NCBI RefSeq assembly: GCF_019670105.1
Contig: NZ_AP023032.1
Location: 3,979,501 to 4,043,500 of the forward strand
DNA from: Agarivorans albus
GTDB lineage: Bacteria; Pseudomonadota; Gammaproteobacteria; Enterobacterales; Celerinatantimonadaceae
Direction of reading: 5' to 3'
Length of the DNA: 64,000 nucleotides
This document shows positions 52,337 through 63,880 of this stretch, piece after piece. Within the stretch, counting starts at the first letter, position 1, and each line of letters starts with the position of its first letter. A program made the translations under genes and the position numbers. A model generated the notes under the pieces. The model saw only the letters and a program-made list of their open reading frames with translations, was not told where the DNA came from and did not search any database.

Positions 52337-53257
52337 ATGAGTCGAACTGCTGCACTGGGCTTGCTTTGTTTAAGCAGCTTACTTTTTAGTAATCAGTCTC
52401 TTAGCATTGCTGCCAATGAACAACTTGGTGACAATACATTCTATGGCGAATGGCAATGGTCTGATACACAAGGTCAATATCAGCAGCTAAAACTTCAATT
52501 TTCTGAAGATTTAATTCATCAGTCTGAAGTAGAAACCTTTCGGTTAAGTTACAGCCTAACTTACCCATCGCAGGCAATTAGCGCTTATTTAAGCCCACGC
52601 TTAGAACATGCTGTTGCAATGATTAACCAGTATGTCGATGACCCCGAAACCCGTTTAGATGACATCCTTCAAGCACTGCGTAGTGACAGTGACAGCCCCT
52701 CTTCAAAAATGCTGTGGGATGCCTATGAACAATATACTCACGATGCATTTCGTCACCTAGGGCTGCTGCCATGCTTACACCCACAAGGGGCGCAGTACCC
52801 CTGTGTTCGCCCTAATTACTCACAGCTGTTTTATCAAAATCGCGACCGCGTAAATCCAATTATTGAGCACTTCACCCAGCAGGGAGATTTGAATAGATCA
52901 CTTGCAGAAGCTCAAGCTTGGTTACTTACTATACCCAGCAAACAGGAGAACAATTACAGCTTTACTTCTCCGGTAGATGTATTAAAAGACAACCGAGCCG
53001 ATAGCGATGAGCGCGCCTTATTGCTCGCGCTAGTATTAAGTGAACTGGCACCCAACTATCCTTTGTATATGGTATATCCGGCAGACAGCGTTGGAAGTGC
53101 TTCACCCGCTTGGTTAACCATTGATGCCAGCAGCGGTATCGAAGGACCTACAATAATCATTGGAGATAGTGCTCATACCCTTGTTTCAGGTTCGTCAGAG
53201 CTCATAAAAGAGATGTTGCTCGCAGAAGTACAATTGATTAGCGATGCCCTCTATTAA
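52337..53257 (+). CDS. Hypothetical periplasmic protein, 306 residues
   Basis: Function not recognised. A Sec signal peptide (ALGLLCLSSLLFSNQSLSIA, cleavage near 25) is followed by a beta-rich part (40-75), a helical middle, two cysteines (LPCLHPQGAQYPCVRP) that may pair, and a C-terminal region (about 195-290) whose DNRADSDERALLLALVLSEL...YPLYMVYP pattern is distantly like a transglutaminase-type fold but without an obvious catalytic cysteine. GAGAGGCG precedes the ATG. A ytfJ-like gene follows after 77 bases on the same strand. Confidence 0.6.
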   Translation: MSRTAALGLLCLSSLLFSNQSLSIAANEQLGDNTFYGEWQWSDTQGQYQQLKLQFSEDLIHQSEVETFRLSYSLTYPSQAISAYLSPRLEHAVAMINQYVDDPETRLDDILQALRSDSDSPSSKMLWDAYEQYTHDAFRHLGLLPCLHPQGAQYPCVRPNYSQLFYQNRDRVNPIIEHFTQQGDLNRSLAEAQAWLLTIPSKQENNYSFTSPVDVLKDNRADSDERALLLALVLSELAPNYPLYMVYPADSVGSASPAWLTIDASSGIEGPTIIIGDSAHTLVSGSSELIKEMLLAEVQLISDALY

Positions 53258-53334
53258 GATTTGTTGATTTTTTGTTATAAATGTTTCACACAGGTCTGAC
53301 CTGATTAACTCAGCCAAGCATAAAGGATTACCAC

Positions 53335-53877
53335 GTGAAGCATCTATTACTACTTTTAAGCCTACTACCAGCATGGGCGATGGCACTTAACGTAAATACT
53401 GGCGGCAACCTACCTAGCATTGATATCGATAACGCAGGGGAACTACAGCTTGCTGGCGACGATATCAGCTATAGCGCTTGGAGCACCCAACAACTTAACG
53501 GCAAGGTGATGCTTATTCAAGCGATGGCCGGGCGAACGAGTGCTAAAGAACTCAATGCACCAATGATCGAAGCAGTAAAGCAAGCCAAATTTGGCGATGA
53601 TGTTTACCAAACAGTAACCATAGTAAATCTAGATGACGCCATCTTTGGCACTTCTGGTTTTGTAAAAGGGAAACTAAAGAAAAACAAAAAAGCCTTTCCA
53701 AAAGCGAGCTTCGTACTAGATAAAAAAGGAGAGTTGTTTGAGCTATGGCAGCTAAAAGCAAAGTCTTCGGCCATTATTCTACTTGATGCCAGCGGCACCG
53801 TTTTATTTGCTAAGGATGGAGAGTTAAATCAACAAGAAATCGATCAGGTGATTGGTTTGATTGAAGCAAATATCTAA
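53335..53877 (+). CDS. YtfJ family periplasmic protein
   Basis: A 180-residue periplasmic protein with a signal peptide (LLLLLSLLPAWAMA). It matches E. coli YtfJ: MLIQAMAGRTSAKELNAPMIEAVKQAK, TVTIVNLDDAIFGTSGFVKGKLKKNKK and SSAIILLDASGTVLFAKDGELN. The fold is thioredoxin-like, but no CxxC motif is present. Its role is unknown. Translation starts at GTG with AAGGA eight bases before it. Confidence 0.85.
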   Translation: MKHLLLLLSLLPAWAMALNVNTGGNLPSIDIDNAGELQLAGDDISYSAWSTQQLNGKVMLIQAMAGRTSAKELNAPMIEAVKQAKFGDDVYQTVTIVNLDDAIFGTSGFVKGKLKKNKKAFPKASFVLDKKGELFELWQLKAKSSAIILLDASGTVLFAKDGELNQQEIDQVIGLIEANI

Positions 53878-53899
53878 CTCAAACAACAGTGAAAAGTTG

Positions 53900-53925
53900 A
53901 TAGGCGTAAACTTAATTACGCCTAT
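53900..53925 (-). terminator. Hairpin between the ytfJ-like gene and a small minus-strand frame
   Basis: Perfect 10-base-pair stem ATAGGCGTAA/TTACGCCTAT with a 6-base loop. It overlaps the stop of the leftward 34-residue frame and lies 23 bases after the ytfJ-like stop, so it could end either transcript. T runs are weak. Confidence 0.5.
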
Positions 53926-54026
53926 TCAAACATTGTCATTAACACCAACAAGCTAACAACGTAAGCACTCATTAAAACAGTTAGAACTTTATGTCGTTTA
54001 GTCCATACGGTAAGGTTTTTTAACAC
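53922..54026 (-). CDS. Predicted 34-residue membrane peptide
   Basis: A leftward frame from GTG 54026 with AAGGGGG five bases upstream. The N-terminus is basic (KNLTVWTKRHK) and is followed by one hydrophobic helix (VLTVLMSAYVVSLLVLMTMF), the positive-inside pattern of a single-pass inner-membrane protein. It ends inside a perfect hairpin. No family is recognised. The ribosome site and charge pattern support it; non-ATG start and short length count against it. Confidence 0.4.
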   Translation of the reverse strand: MLKNLTVWTKRHKVLTVLMSAYVVSLLVLMTMFE

Positions 54027-54134
54027 AACCACCCCCTTATCACCAGTTAACCTAAATTTAACACTTTTAACAATGATTGCAAACTTGCTTTATCGGTGAA
54101 TCCTCAGTAAAAATGAGGCAGCGAGGAGTAATTC

Positions 54135-54956
54135 ATGTCAGATAAGCCGATCATCGAGAACAAAAACAGCCAAGTTGAGAACAGTAAACTGCAATTAGCC
54201 AAAATAGCTAAGCAGCGCGGTTTAGATGCCCTATTACATAAGGAAAAGGCTGCTTCTACCTGGTCACAACGCGCTAAGGTTAGGACTACCGTTGAACTAG
54301 CTACGCAACAAAAAAACCTAGAAAGTATTTTCTACTTTGCCGCACAAAAAACCAGTGAACAAGACGTAGGCAGTGAACCTGACGCTGATTGGTTGACCGA
54401 GTTTTTGCACTTAGCTAGCAATACCCAAGTTAAATCAATGCAAATGTTGTGGGCCGATATTCTAAGCCAAGAGCTTGCTACTCCTGGTAGCTTTTCGGTT
54501 AAAGCGCTGCGCACCTTAAAACTAATGACGCAACGTGAAGCAATGTGGTTTCAAACCGCCTGTGAATTAAGCTCTAGTGTAGGTGGAGAAACTAACAACA
54601 AGATCTTAACCGGCGTTGCAAGGCCAGCTAGTAATTTAGGTTTGGTAAGAGCCAAATTAGACAAAATTAGCTTAGGACAGCATCGCATGCCTTATCACCA
54701 TGTTTTGCAGTTAACTGACTTAGGGTTAATTTTCGATAAGGAACTCGAGATCCGCCCTTCATCACATCACGACACACCATTGATACATGGGCAAGCACAC
54801 TATGCTTTAAAACCTCGCTATAAAGGCGCTAGGCTGCTTTACCATCGCTTTACTCCCATTGGTGATGAGCTGGCTAAACTGATTACTACTCAGCCTATTG
54901 CTTCTTATCAAGAGCATTTAGAACAACTATTACATAACTATTTTGAGCTTCACTAA
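54135..54956 (+). CDS. TIGR03899 family protein
   Basis: A 273-residue soluble protein of the gammaproteobacterial TIGR03899 family, function unknown. The N-terminal half is helical and charged (residues 1-80), followed by DADWLTEFLHLASNTQVKSMQMLWADILSQELATPGSFSVKALRTLKLMTQREA (about 83-137), the conserved core also seen in DUF2806 proteins. A C-terminal wing-like part ends FTPIGDELAKLI. GCGAGGAG precedes the ATG. A bidirectional terminator follows. Confidence 0.75.
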   Translation: MSDKPIIENKNSQVENSKLQLAKIAKQRGLDALLHKEKAASTWSQRAKVRTTVELATQQKNLESIFYFAAQKTSEQDVGSEPDADWLTEFLHLASNTQVKSMQMLWADILSQELATPGSFSVKALRTLKLMTQREAMWFQTACELSSSVGGETNNKILTGVARPASNLGLVRAKLDKISLGQHRMPYHHVLQLTDLGLIFDKELEIRPSSHHDTPLIHGQAHYALKPRYKGARLLYHRFTPIGDELAKLITTQPIASYQEHLEQLLHNYFELH

Positions 54957-54969
54957 GTTTTAAAAACAA

Positions 54970-54993
54970 AAAACGCGGCTAAGGCCGCGTTTT
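54970..54993. terminator. Bidirectional terminator between TIGR03899 and cysH
   Basis: 10-base-pair stem AAAACGCGGC/GCCGCGTTTT with loop TAAG between the two convergent genes. A and T flanks make it work both ways. Confidence 0.9.
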
Positions 54994-55011
54994 GGTTTAA
55001 CTCTGACAAAT

Positions 55012-55764
55012 CTAAATACCGCTGCCAGCTACTTCTTCGTGTAAGCCACATTCTCGCTTCAAGCCGAAGAAGCGAGTATCTTCTTCACTCATCCCAGCTT
55101 GCAAGGGTTGTGAGGTTTGCACATCCCCAACCGACACATAGCCTTGTTCCCACAAAGGGTGATAAGGCAAGTTGTGATCTTTTAAGTAATAGTGCACATC
55201 TTTATTACTCCAATCGATAATGGGTAATATCTTGAAGGCACCATTTTGAATTTGCAGCACAGGTAAGTCTGAACGAGAAGACGACTGACTGCGACGTAAA
55301 CCAGAGAACCAGCTCTTAACTTCTAGCTCTTTAAAAGCGCGCTGCATAGGCTCAACTTTATTCAAGGTGTTGTATTGCTTTAAACCTTCAACACCTTGCT
55401 CCCAAAGCTTACCAAAACGCGCCTCTTGCCAAGCGTTAGACTGCTTCGACTTATATACCTGTAAGTTAAGGTTTAAGCGTTCAGTTAGCTCATCAATAAA
55501 GCGGTATGTTTCAGGAAACAAGTAGCCTGTATCGGTAAGTATCACCGGAATATCAGGCTTAATTTGCGTCAACAGGTGCAAACTAACCGCAGCTTGAATG
55601 CCAAAGCTAGAGGTTAATACTACTTGCTGGGGCAAGTTCTCTAGGGCCCAAGCCGCACGTTGTTGTGCACTCATTCCTTCAAGTTCTTTATTTACTTCAG
55701 ATAACTCAGCAACACGGGCCTCAACAGGGAGTGCAGCCAGTTGCTCCAAATCTAAGTTAGTCAT
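55012..55764 (-). CDS. cysH: Phosphoadenylyl-sulfate (PAPS) reductase
   Basis: A 250-residue thioredoxin-dependent reductase that makes sulfite from PAPS. The PP-loop-like nucleotide part has [18 protein letters not shown], and [18 protein letters not shown] follows. The active cysteine is in KRECGLHEE near the C-terminus. The CC pairs of the iron-sulfur (APS) type are absent, so PAPS is the substrate. [14 protein letters not shown] binds phosphate. It overlaps the end of cysI by eight bases and is last in a cysJ-cysI-cysH operon. Confidence 0.96.
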   Translation of the reverse strand: MTNLDLEQLAALPVEARVAELSEVNKELEGMSAQQRAAWALENLPQQVVLTSSFGIQAAVSLHLLTQIKPDIPVILTDTGYLFPETYRFIDELTERLNLNLQVYKSKQSNAWQEARFGKLWEQGVEGLKQYNTLNKVEPMQRAFKELEVKSWFSGLRRSQSSSRSDLPVLQIQNGAFKILPIIDWSNKDVHYYLKDHNLPYHPLWEQGYVSVGDVQTSQPLQAGMSEEDTRFFGLKRECGLHEEVAGSGI

Positions 55765-57460
55765 GAAAATCCCTAACGCTTACTTTTACTTCAGCGACAA
55801 TTCCAGCACGAATTACAAAGTCACCAAAAGCTTCATCTTGCTCACGCTCTTTAGCCCAGCGAGCAATTAAACCGTCTAATTCAGACAAGATTTCTTGCTC
55901 ACCAATGCCCTCTAAATAGAGTTTTGGAATACGTGTTCCGCTTTGGTTACCACCTAGATATAAGTTGTACTTACCAGGTCCTTTGCCCACCAAGCCTGCT
56001 TCGGCAAGCATGGCGCGGCCACAACCGTTAGGACAGCCAGTTACTCGTAAAATAATGTGCTCATCGTTCATTGCGTGCTTAGCCAGCAATTGCTCTACAT
56101 CGTCAACTAAACCTGGCAAGTAACGCTCGGCTTCAGCCATGGCTAGTGGACACGTTGGGAACGCAACACAAGCCATAGAATTTAGACGCTGCGAACTGTG
56201 ACTATCATCAATTAAGCCATGTTCACGTGCAAGCTTTTCTATTTTGGCTTTGTCTTTAGCTGCTACACCCGCAATAACTAAGTTTTGGTTAGCGGTCATG
56301 CGGAAATCACCTTTGTGAATTTCAGCAATTTTGGCAACGCCGGTTTTCAAGGCCTTTTCTGGGTAATCTAACAAGCGGCCGTTTTCAATAAATACCGTTA
56401 AGTGGTACTTACCGTCAATGCCTTCTACCCAGCCAATACGGTCACCGCGAGAGGTAAACTCATAGGGGCGACTTGCTTCGAAGTTAATGCCAGCGCGCTT
56501 TTCAACCTCTTGCTTAAAGGTATCGCTACCCACTCGGTCAAGCGTGTATTTGGTTTTAGCATTTTTGCGATTAACTCGGTTACCCCAGTCGCGCTGCGTA
56601 GTTACTACTGCCGCAGCCACATCTAAGGTTTTATCAAGAGGAACAAAACCAAAGTCATCGGCGCGACGCGGGTAAGTAGACTTATCACCGTGAGTCATCG
56701 CAAGGCCACCGCCTACCAATACGTTAAAACCTACTAACTTACCGTTATCAGCAATCGCAACAAAGTTAAGGTCGTTAGCGTGCACGTCTATGTCATTATG
56801 AGGTGGGATCACTACCGTGGTTTTAAATTTACGCGGTAAGTAATTAGAACCTAAAATAGGCTCCTCTTCGCCACCTTCAACCTTTTCACCATCTAGCCAA
56901 ATCTCGGCGTAAGCGCGAGTTTTAGGTAATAGGTGTTCACTGATTTTAGTCGCCCACTCGTAAGCTTCTTGGTGCAGTTCAGATTCAACCGGATTGCTGG
57001 TACATAATACGTTTCGGTTAACATCACCGGCGGTTGCAATTGAATCAATGCCAATACTGTTAAGTGTTTGGTGCATTAATTTAATGTTTGGCTTTAATAC
57101 GCCGTGAAACTGAAAAGTTTGACGTGTGGTTAAACGAATACTGCCATACATAGTGTGCTCGGTAGCAAACTTATCAATGGCCAACCACTGCTTAGGCTGA
57201 ATAATCCCGCCAGGCATACGCGCACGTAACATTACATTGTGCAGCGGCTCTAGCTTTTGCTTGGTTCGCTCGGCACGAATATCACGATCATCTTGCTGGT
57301 ACATACCGTGGAAACGAATTAACTGGAAGTTATCTGCTGTAAACCCACCAGTGATACGATCACTTAGGTCAGCTTCAATAGTGCCACGCAGGAAGTTACT
57401 CTCTCGCTTTAGGCGCTCATTATCTGACAACTTGCCTTCAACAATTAGATCCGAACTCAT
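55757..57460 (-). CDS. cysI: Sulfite reductase hemoprotein beta subunit
   Basis: A 567-residue siroheme/4Fe-4S enzyme that reduces sulfite to sulfide. The cluster cysteines are in [15 protein letters not shown] (C-x5-C) and [12 protein letters not shown] (C-x3-C). Siroheme and substrate contacts include [27 protein letters not shown] and the arginine/lysine set. It matches E. coli CysI (570 residues). The start overlaps the cysJ stop by one base, so the subunits are made in step. Confidence 0.97.
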   Translation of the reverse strand: MSSDLIVEGKLSDNERLKRESNFLRGTIEADLSDRITGGFTADNFQLIRFHGMYQQDDRDIRAERTKQKLEPLHNVMLRARMPGGIIQPKQWLAIDKFATEHTMYGSIRLTTRQTFQFHGVLKPNIKLMHQTLNSIGIDSIATAGDVNRNVLCTSNPVESELHQEAYEWATKISEHLLPKTRAYAEIWLDGEKVEGGEEEPILGSNYLPRKFKTTVVIPPHNDIDVHANDLNFVAIADNGKLVGFNVLVGGGLAMTHGDKSTYPRRADDFGFVPLDKTLDVAAAVVTTQRDWGNRVNRKNAKTKYTLDRVGSDTFKQEVEKRAGINFEASRPYEFTSRGDRIGWVEGIDGKYHLTVFIENGRLLDYPEKALKTGVAKIAEIHKGDFRMTANQNLVIAGVAAKDKAKIEKLAREHGLIDDSHSSQRLNSMACVAFPTCPLAMAEAERYLPGLVDDVEQLLAKHAMNDEHIILRVTGCPNGCGRAMLAEAGLVGKGPGKYNLYLGGNQSGTRIPKLYLEGIGEQEILSELDGLIARWAKEREQDEAFGDFVIRAGIVAEVKVSVRDFHD

Positions 57461-59250
57461 TAGTAAACATCCTTCTGGTAACGCTTAGCGCTGCGTAACT
57501 GTTTTAAATACTCTTCTGCTTGCTCAGGGCTTTGTTTGCCTTGCTCAGCAATAATATCGATAAGGGCTTGGTGAACATCTTTCGCCATGCGGTTAGCATC
57601 ACCACAAATGTATAGGTGGGCACCTTCTTCTAACCATTGAAAAACTTCTTCAGCATTTTCTCTTAGGCGATCTTGCACATAGATTTTCTCCGCTTGATCA
57701 CGCGAGAATGCTACGTCTAACTTACTTAACAAGCCTGATTTCAAGTAGCCTTGCCATTCGGTTTGATATAAGAAGTCTTGAGTAAAGGTTTGATCACCAA
57801 AGAACAACCAGTTTTTACCTTCAGCATCGCCGGCATCACGCTGTTGCATAAATGCGCGGAATGGCGCGATGCCCGTACCTGGACCAACCATAATTACTGG
57901 CGTATCAGGGTTGCTTGGCAAGCGGAAGTTGTCGTTATGCTCAACAAATACTTTAACTTGAGCGCCTTCTTCAGCACGTGCGCCTAAGAAACCAGAAGCA
58001 CCACCCAAACGCTGTTCATCACCCTGTTGGTAGCTCACTACACCAACCGTTAAATGAACCTCTTCTTCTACTTCTGCTTGAGCAGAAGCAATAGAGTAAA
58101 GTCGCGGAGTAATTTTACGCAAAGCATCAACAAAATCTTGTGCAGCCACTTTGGCTTTTTTCTCTAGCAATACATCAATCACTTGATGATTAGCGGCGTA
58201 CTCTCGCAGTTTGTCTTTATCGGCAACCACAGTTTGCAGTTTTTTGCTGGCAGACCAATTAGCCCAAGCTTCAACAAACGCGCCACTAGTTTGAGTAATT
58301 TCTAACTTTTCAGTTAGTGCGTCGGCTAAGCTAAATTCTTGGTCGTCAATACTAACGGTTTGGTCTTCTTTAAAACCTAAACGCGCGATAATTTTAGCCA
58401 CTAACTCGCGGTCATTTTCAAACCATACGCCTAGGGCATCACCGGCTTGGTATTGAATGCCTGAATCAGCTAAGTCAATTTCAACATGGCGAACATCTTT
58501 CGCTGAATCACGACCAGTGATCTTCTGGCTTAAGCTCAGCTCAGCAGCATAAGGGTTCTTTTTGTTATATTGACTAGCTGCTGGAGCGTTTACCGGCAAG
58601 CTAACCACCGAGCCAGTCGCTTCTGCGCTTAAGGTTTGCTTAACTTCGGCTAATGCTTGCTCAGTCCAGCTTGCAGCGTCTTTGTCGTAATCAACATCAC
58701 AATCAACACGCTCACATACACGCTCTGCGCCTAAAGCCGCTAAACGCTCATCAAGATCTTTACCGGTTTGGCAGAAAAACTCATAACTTGAATCGCCTAA
58801 AGCCAATACACTGTATTTCAAGTTATCCAGTTTAGGTGCTTTTTTAGAGGCTAAAAACTCGTGGAACTCAATAGCATCATCAGGTGGCTCGCCTTCACCA
58901 TTAGTACTGGCAACAATCAACAAATGGGTTTCATTCTTCAGGCTTTTTGCTTTGTAATCAGCCACATTAACAACTTCGGCATTAATGTCTTGAGCTTGAG
59001 CAGCAGCATGCAACTCTTCCGCAACACCTTTGGCATTGCCCGTTTGAGAAGCATAAAGAATAGTTAGTTTGCCTGCAGGTTGTGCTTGCGCAAGCGGTGC
59101 CAATTGACCGGCGTTTTGTCCTACGCCCGCCAGGTAACCACTTACCCAGGCGAGTTGAGTTACCGACAGCTCAGCCGTAGCCTGTTGCAGCAGGCTAACC
59201 TGTTGCTCAGACAATGGACTAGCCAATGACGAAAGTTCCTTTAACAGCAT
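57460..59250 (-). CDS. cysJ: Sulfite reductase flavoprotein alpha subunit
   Basis: A 596-residue NADPH-dependent FAD/FMN protein that feeds electrons to CysI. The flavodoxin domain is at about 55-200 ([49 protein letters not shown]), the FAD domain follows with [11 protein letters not shown], and the NADPH part has [14 protein letters not shown] and [14 protein letters not shown], ending KRYQKDVY. The frame extends back to 59292; ATG 59250 preceded by TAGGGTG fits E. coli CysJ (599). A CysB site would be expected upstream but was not identified. Confidence 0.97.
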   Translation of the reverse strand: MLLKELSSLASPLSEQQVSLLQQATAELSVTQLAWVSGYLAGVGQNAGQLAPLAQAQPAGKLTILYASQTGNAKGVAEELHAAAQAQDINAEVVNVADYKAKSLKNETHLLIVASTNGEGEPPDDAIEFHEFLASKKAPKLDNLKYSVLALGDSSYEFFCQTGKDLDERLAALGAERVCERVDCDVDYDKDAASWTEQALAEVKQTLSAEATGSVVSLPVNAPAASQYNKKNPYAAELSLSQKITGRDSAKDVRHVEIDLADSGIQYQAGDALGVWFENDRELVAKIIARLGFKEDQTVSIDDQEFSLADALTEKLEITQTSGAFVEAWANWSASKKLQTVVADKDKLREYAANHQVIDVLLEKKAKVAAQDFVDALRKITPRLYSIASAQAEVEEEVHLTVGVVSYQQGDEQRLGGASGFLGARAEEGAQVKVFVEHNDNFRLPSNPDTPVIMVGPGTGIAPFRAFMQQRDAGDAEGKNWLFFGDQTFTQDFLYQTEWQGYLKSGLLSKLDVAFSRDQAEKIYVQDRLRENAEEVFQWLEEGAHLYICGDANRMAKDVHQALIDIIAEQGKQSPEQAEEYLKQLRSAKRYQKDVY

Positions 59251-59463
59251 TTTATCGCACCCTAGATTCACAATTGCAGCTAGTCTACCCAAGCACGACC
59301 TAAGACAATAAAGAATAAAACGGGATTTTTTATAACCGTAGGTAATATATAGTCACTTAGCAGCGAGCAATCCGTTCACAATTTGCACTATGTGACTGAA
59401 CAACCAGCAATATCGGCAATTGTTATATAAGCTTATTTTATTCCCTTGGTTAATTGGTTCGCG

Positions 59464-61266
59464 ATGGAACAGCGTTCAAAAAACAATATTCCCTTAAGGC
59501 AAAAGCTGCTGCTAGTGCTAGCTTGGTTGCTACTGTCATTGCTGGCGGGTGTCACTGAGCAATACCAAGCTAAGCAGCAACAGCAAAGCCAACTACTTGA
59601 AGAAAGCCAACGTTTACAACGCAGTATTCAGCATGAGCTGGATAGATTTCGCAACTTCCCTAAGGTGCTGGCGATTCAGCAGCAACTGTCCGAGCCACTT
59701 AGTCTTAATGTTACCAGCCAGCGTCGTCACGCTCTTAACCTCTACCTGCAACATGTAAACGATCTACAAGGTAGTGATGTTACCTACTTACTCGACCCTA
59801 GCGGCACCACCTTGGCCTCGAGTAATTGGCAAAGTGCACGCTCGTTTGTGGGTAGTAACTATAGCTACCGTCCCTATTTCCAAACCGCTATCTTAGGTAA
59901 ATACGGGCAATACTTTGCCTTGGGCTCTCGCTCAGGCATTCGCGGCTATTACTTTTCTGCGCCAGTAAAAATACAACAACGGGTAGTTGGGGTAATAGTG
60001 GTAAAAGTCGCGCTAAACATTATTGATAAGAGCTGGCGAGACCCTAACTTTGAGTACCTACTCACCGACAAACACGGTGTGGTTTTTTACGCCTCGCAAG
60101 CTCACTGGCTTTACCGCAGCATTAAAGCCTTGCCAGAATCGTTGCGTCAGCAGCTAATCAACTCTCGCCAATATGGCGAACACCAGCTAAAAAATATGGC
60201 GCAAGACTTACGCCCAAACAGTATTAACTTGCCCAATTACGGCGGCCAACGAGTAGACTACATTAGCACCAACCGAGTATTGCCCACCGCCGGTTGGCGT
60301 TTATATGCTTTATCTAAAGACAGTGGTTATATAGGCGATATAGCTGAGGCGCTATTTTTAAGTTCGCTATTTTATCTTGGCTTGGTATTGCTTTATTTAT
60401 ATTGGCGACAGCTACAACTAAGCCGTGCAATGCAAGCCCAGGCCAACCATCAATTAGAAGAAAGAGTTACGCAACGCACCGCCGAGCTTACTCAAAGCAA
60501 TCAACAATTACAGCAAGCCATTGATGACTATCGCCGTACCGCCAATACCCTTAAAAAAACTGAAGATGAACTGGTGCAAGCCGCTAAACTTGCCACCCTA
60601 GGGGAGCTCTCTGCGGGGATAAATCACGAACTAAACCAACCGTTAACGGCCATGCAAAGCTATGCCGAAAACGCCCTGCGCTTCCAACAAAAACAGCAAC
60701 ATGAACAAGTGACTCACAACCTACAAGACATCATTAAACTCACCTCTATGATGAGTAAAATGATTGCTAAATTTAAGATTTTCTCGAGGAAGTCCAGCGG
60801 ACAAACCAGTGCGGTATCTAGCGCAGTTTCGATTAACGCTGCCCTATCTATTCTCGCCAACCGAATTGTCGCCAATAACATTAAAATTGAATTTAGCGGC
60901 CAAGATGAGCAATGGGTAAAAGCCGACGCCATTCAACTAGAGCAAGTATTAATAAACCTTGTTAACAATGCCATTGACGCCCTAGAAGGCATTCAATCTC
61001 CCCGACTAGGCATTAGACAATATCAGCAAGACAACTGGCAGTGCATTGCTATTTGGGATAACGGACCAATGTTAAGTGAGGAACAACAGCAACGCATATT
61101 TGAACCCTTTTTCACTACCAAAAAACAAGGCTTGGGTTTAGGCATGGCAATATCTAAACGTTTAATCGAGTCTTTTGAAGGCGAACTGAGCGTGAGTAAC
61201 TTAGCGGATATTGGCCCTGAGTTTGTTATTCGTTTACGCACTCACACCCCACCTGCTAATAGTTAA
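59464..61266 (+). CDS. dctB: C4-dicarboxylate-type sensor histidine kinase DctB
   Basis: A membrane kinase of about 600 residues. Two membrane segments (about 14-32 and 294-313) flank a periplasmic double-PAS (dCache) sensor (about 35-290) with RSFVGSNYSYRPYFQTA and GYYFSAPV. A coiled coil leads to the HisKA domain with the phospho-accepting histidine near residue 388 in GELSAGINHELNQPLTAM, then the ATPase with VLINLVNNAIDAL and GLGLGMAISKRLIESF. It phosphorylates DctD, encoded 14 bases downstream. The frame opens at TTG 59446; ATG 59464 was chosen without a clear ribosome site. Confidence 0.92.
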   Translation: MEQRSKNNIPLRQKLLLVLAWLLLSLLAGVTEQYQAKQQQQSQLLEESQRLQRSIQHELDRFRNFPKVLAIQQQLSEPLSLNVTSQRRHALNLYLQHVNDLQGSDVTYLLDPSGTTLASSNWQSARSFVGSNYSYRPYFQTAILGKYGQYFALGSRSGIRGYYFSAPVKIQQRVVGVIVVKVALNIIDKSWRDPNFEYLLTDKHGVVFYASQAHWLYRSIKALPESLRQQLINSRQYGEHQLKNMAQDLRPNSINLPNYGGQRVDYISTNRVLPTAGWRLYALSKDSGYIGDIAEALFLSSLFYLGLVLLYLYWRQLQLSRAMQAQANHQLEERVTQRTAELTQSNQQLQQAIDDYRRTANTLKKTEDELVQAAKLATLGELSAGINHELNQPLTAMQSYAENALRFQQKQQHEQVTHNLQDIIKLTSMMSKMIAKFKIFSRKSSGQTSAVSSAVSINAALSILANRIVANNIKIEFSGQDEQWVKADAIQLEQVLINLVNNAIDALEGIQSPRLGIRQYQQDNWQCIAIWDNGPMLSEEQQQRIFEPFFTTKKQGLGLGMAISKRLIESFEGELSVSNLADIGPEFVIRLRTHTPPANS

Positions 61267-61280
61267 CACTAGAGGTAACT

Positions 61281-62630
61281 GTGTATACACCGGTAATAAT
61301 CATTGATGACGATCCCGATATTTTGCGCTCTCTGGGACAAACTTTAGAGTTAGAAGACTACGAATGTCTGCGCTTTGAAAATGCCGAACAGGCTTTACGG
61401 CAAATTAAACCTACCTGGCCAGGCGTAATCATTTCCGACATCAATATGCCAGGTTTAAGCGGCTTAGAGATGATGCAACAAGCCCATCAAATTGATACCG
61501 ATTTACCGATTATTCTGCTTACTGGCCATGGTGATATATCTATGGCCATTAAGGCGATTCGCGATGGTGCATATGATTTCTTAGAGAAACCTTTTTCCAC
61601 CAGCCACTTATTAGATGTTCTGCAAAGAGCCATAGAAAAGCGCCGACTCACCTTAGAAAACCGCGAGTTAAAAGCGGAGTTGGACGCTCAAAGTGGCCCA
61701 GGGCCACGGATACTTGGCTCTACGCCCGCAATCACCCGCATGCGCAAAATTCTTAGCCATATTAAAGATACCCCTGCTGATGTATTAATTCATGGTGAAA
61801 CTGGCACCGGTAAAGAACTGGTTGCGCGCTTTTTACATGACCATAGCGTGCGCGCCAAACAGCCTTTTGTGGCAATCAACTGTGGTGCAGTGCCAGAAAC
61901 AATGATTGAAAGCGAGTTATTTGGCCACGAAGCGGGTGCATTTACCGGAGCACAAAAAAAGCGCATAGGCAAAATTGCCTTTGCCAATCACGGCACCTTA
62001 TTTCTCGACGAGATAGAGAGCATGCCAATGGCGCTGCAGATTAAGCTGCTACGGGTGCTGGAAGAGCGCAGCGTAGAACCATTAGGCAGCAACCAAGCCA
62101 CTGCGCTTAATATTCGCGTTATTGCCGCCACCAAAAGTGATTTAAAAGATCTGGGCGAGCAAGGTGAGTTTCGCAGCGATTTGTATTACCGCTTAAACGT
62201 TGTTGAGGTGCACATACCCGCTTTACGTGAACGTGCTGAAGACATTCCATTACTATTGGAAAACTTTCTGCGGGTAGCTGCTGCTCGCTATCAGTTAAAT
62301 AGCCCCGAAGTCTCGCCGTCACGTTTAGCCGAATTAGTTAACCATGACTGGCCCGGCAATGTTCGCGAGCTACGTAACCTAGCTGAGCGTTGGGTATTGA
62401 TGGGCGAAGATGCGGCATTTAGCGAGAGTCAAAACCACCAGCAGTCACTGAGTTTAATGGAACAGCTTTATCGTTTTGAACGCACCTTGCTGCAAGATGC
62501 ACTACAGCGCCATAAAGGCCATTTAAAGACCGTGCAGGAAGAGCTACAAATCGGCCGTAAAACCCTTTACGAAAAGATGAAAAAGTATCAATTAGACAAG
62601 GGCGACTACAAAGAAGTCGAACCCGAGTAA
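61281..62630 (+). CDS. dctD: Sigma-54-dependent response regulator DctD
   Basis: A 449-residue transcription activator. Receiver domain 1-120 with phospho-acceptor D53 (VIISDINMPGLSG) and lysine in FLEKPFS; AAA+ domain about 145-370 with Walker A GETGTGKELVARF, the sigma-54 contact loop GAFTGAQ, and Walker B GTLFLDEIESM; Fis-type helix-turn-helix at the end (GHLKTVQEELQIGRKTLYEKMKKY). It starts at GTG with AGAGGT upstream and is co-transcribed with dctB. The target is likely the dctP promoter just downstream, which has a sigma-54-type site. Confidence 0.95.
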   Translation: MYTPVIIIDDDPDILRSLGQTLELEDYECLRFENAEQALRQIKPTWPGVIISDINMPGLSGLEMMQQAHQIDTDLPIILLTGHGDISMAIKAIRDGAYDFLEKPFSTSHLLDVLQRAIEKRRLTLENRELKAELDAQSGPGPRILGSTPAITRMRKILSHIKDTPADVLIHGETGTGKELVARFLHDHSVRAKQPFVAINCGAVPETMIESELFGHEAGAFTGAQKKRIGKIAFANHGTLFLDEIESMPMALQIKLLRVLEERSVEPLGSNQATALNIRVIAATKSDLKDLGEQGEFRSDLYYRLNVVEVHIPALRERAEDIPLLLENFLRVAAARYQLNSPEVSPSRLAELVNHDWPGNVRELRNLAERWVLMGEDAAFSESQNHQQSLSLMEQLYRFERTLLQDALQRHKGHLKTVQEELQIGRKTLYEKMKKYQLDKGDYKEVEPE

Positions 62631-62662
62631 TGGGGGGAAACCGACCCATTTTCCATTATTAG

Positions 62663-62682
62663 ATGGGGGCGAATCCCCCCAT
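62663..62682 (+). terminator. GC-rich hairpin after dctD
   Basis: Stem ATGGGGG/CCCCCAT with a 6-base loop, 33 bases after the stop; a weak T tail (AACTTTAG) follows. Probably ends the dctBD transcript. Confidence 0.55.
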
Positions 62683-62761
62683 AACTTTAGCTGTAGATAG
62701 ATTCACCGATTAAGAAAAAAACAACTAATCTCATTTATTCAAACACTTAGATCCCAACTGA

Positions 62762-63811
<1,050 letters not shown>

Positions 63812-63819
63812 GTGAAGAA

Positions 63820-63843
63820 GCGCAGAGTCCCCTCGCTCTGCGC
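63820..63843 (+). other. Intercistronic hairpin between dctP and dctQ
   Basis: 8-base-pair stem GCGCAGAG/CTCTGCGC with an 8-base loop and no T run, inside the dctPQ(M) transcript. Such stems can stabilise the binding-protein mRNA and lower expression of the membrane subunits. Confidence 0.5.
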
Positions 63844-63880
63844 TCATTCATCGACTTACGCTCTTGGATAAGGACATCAC

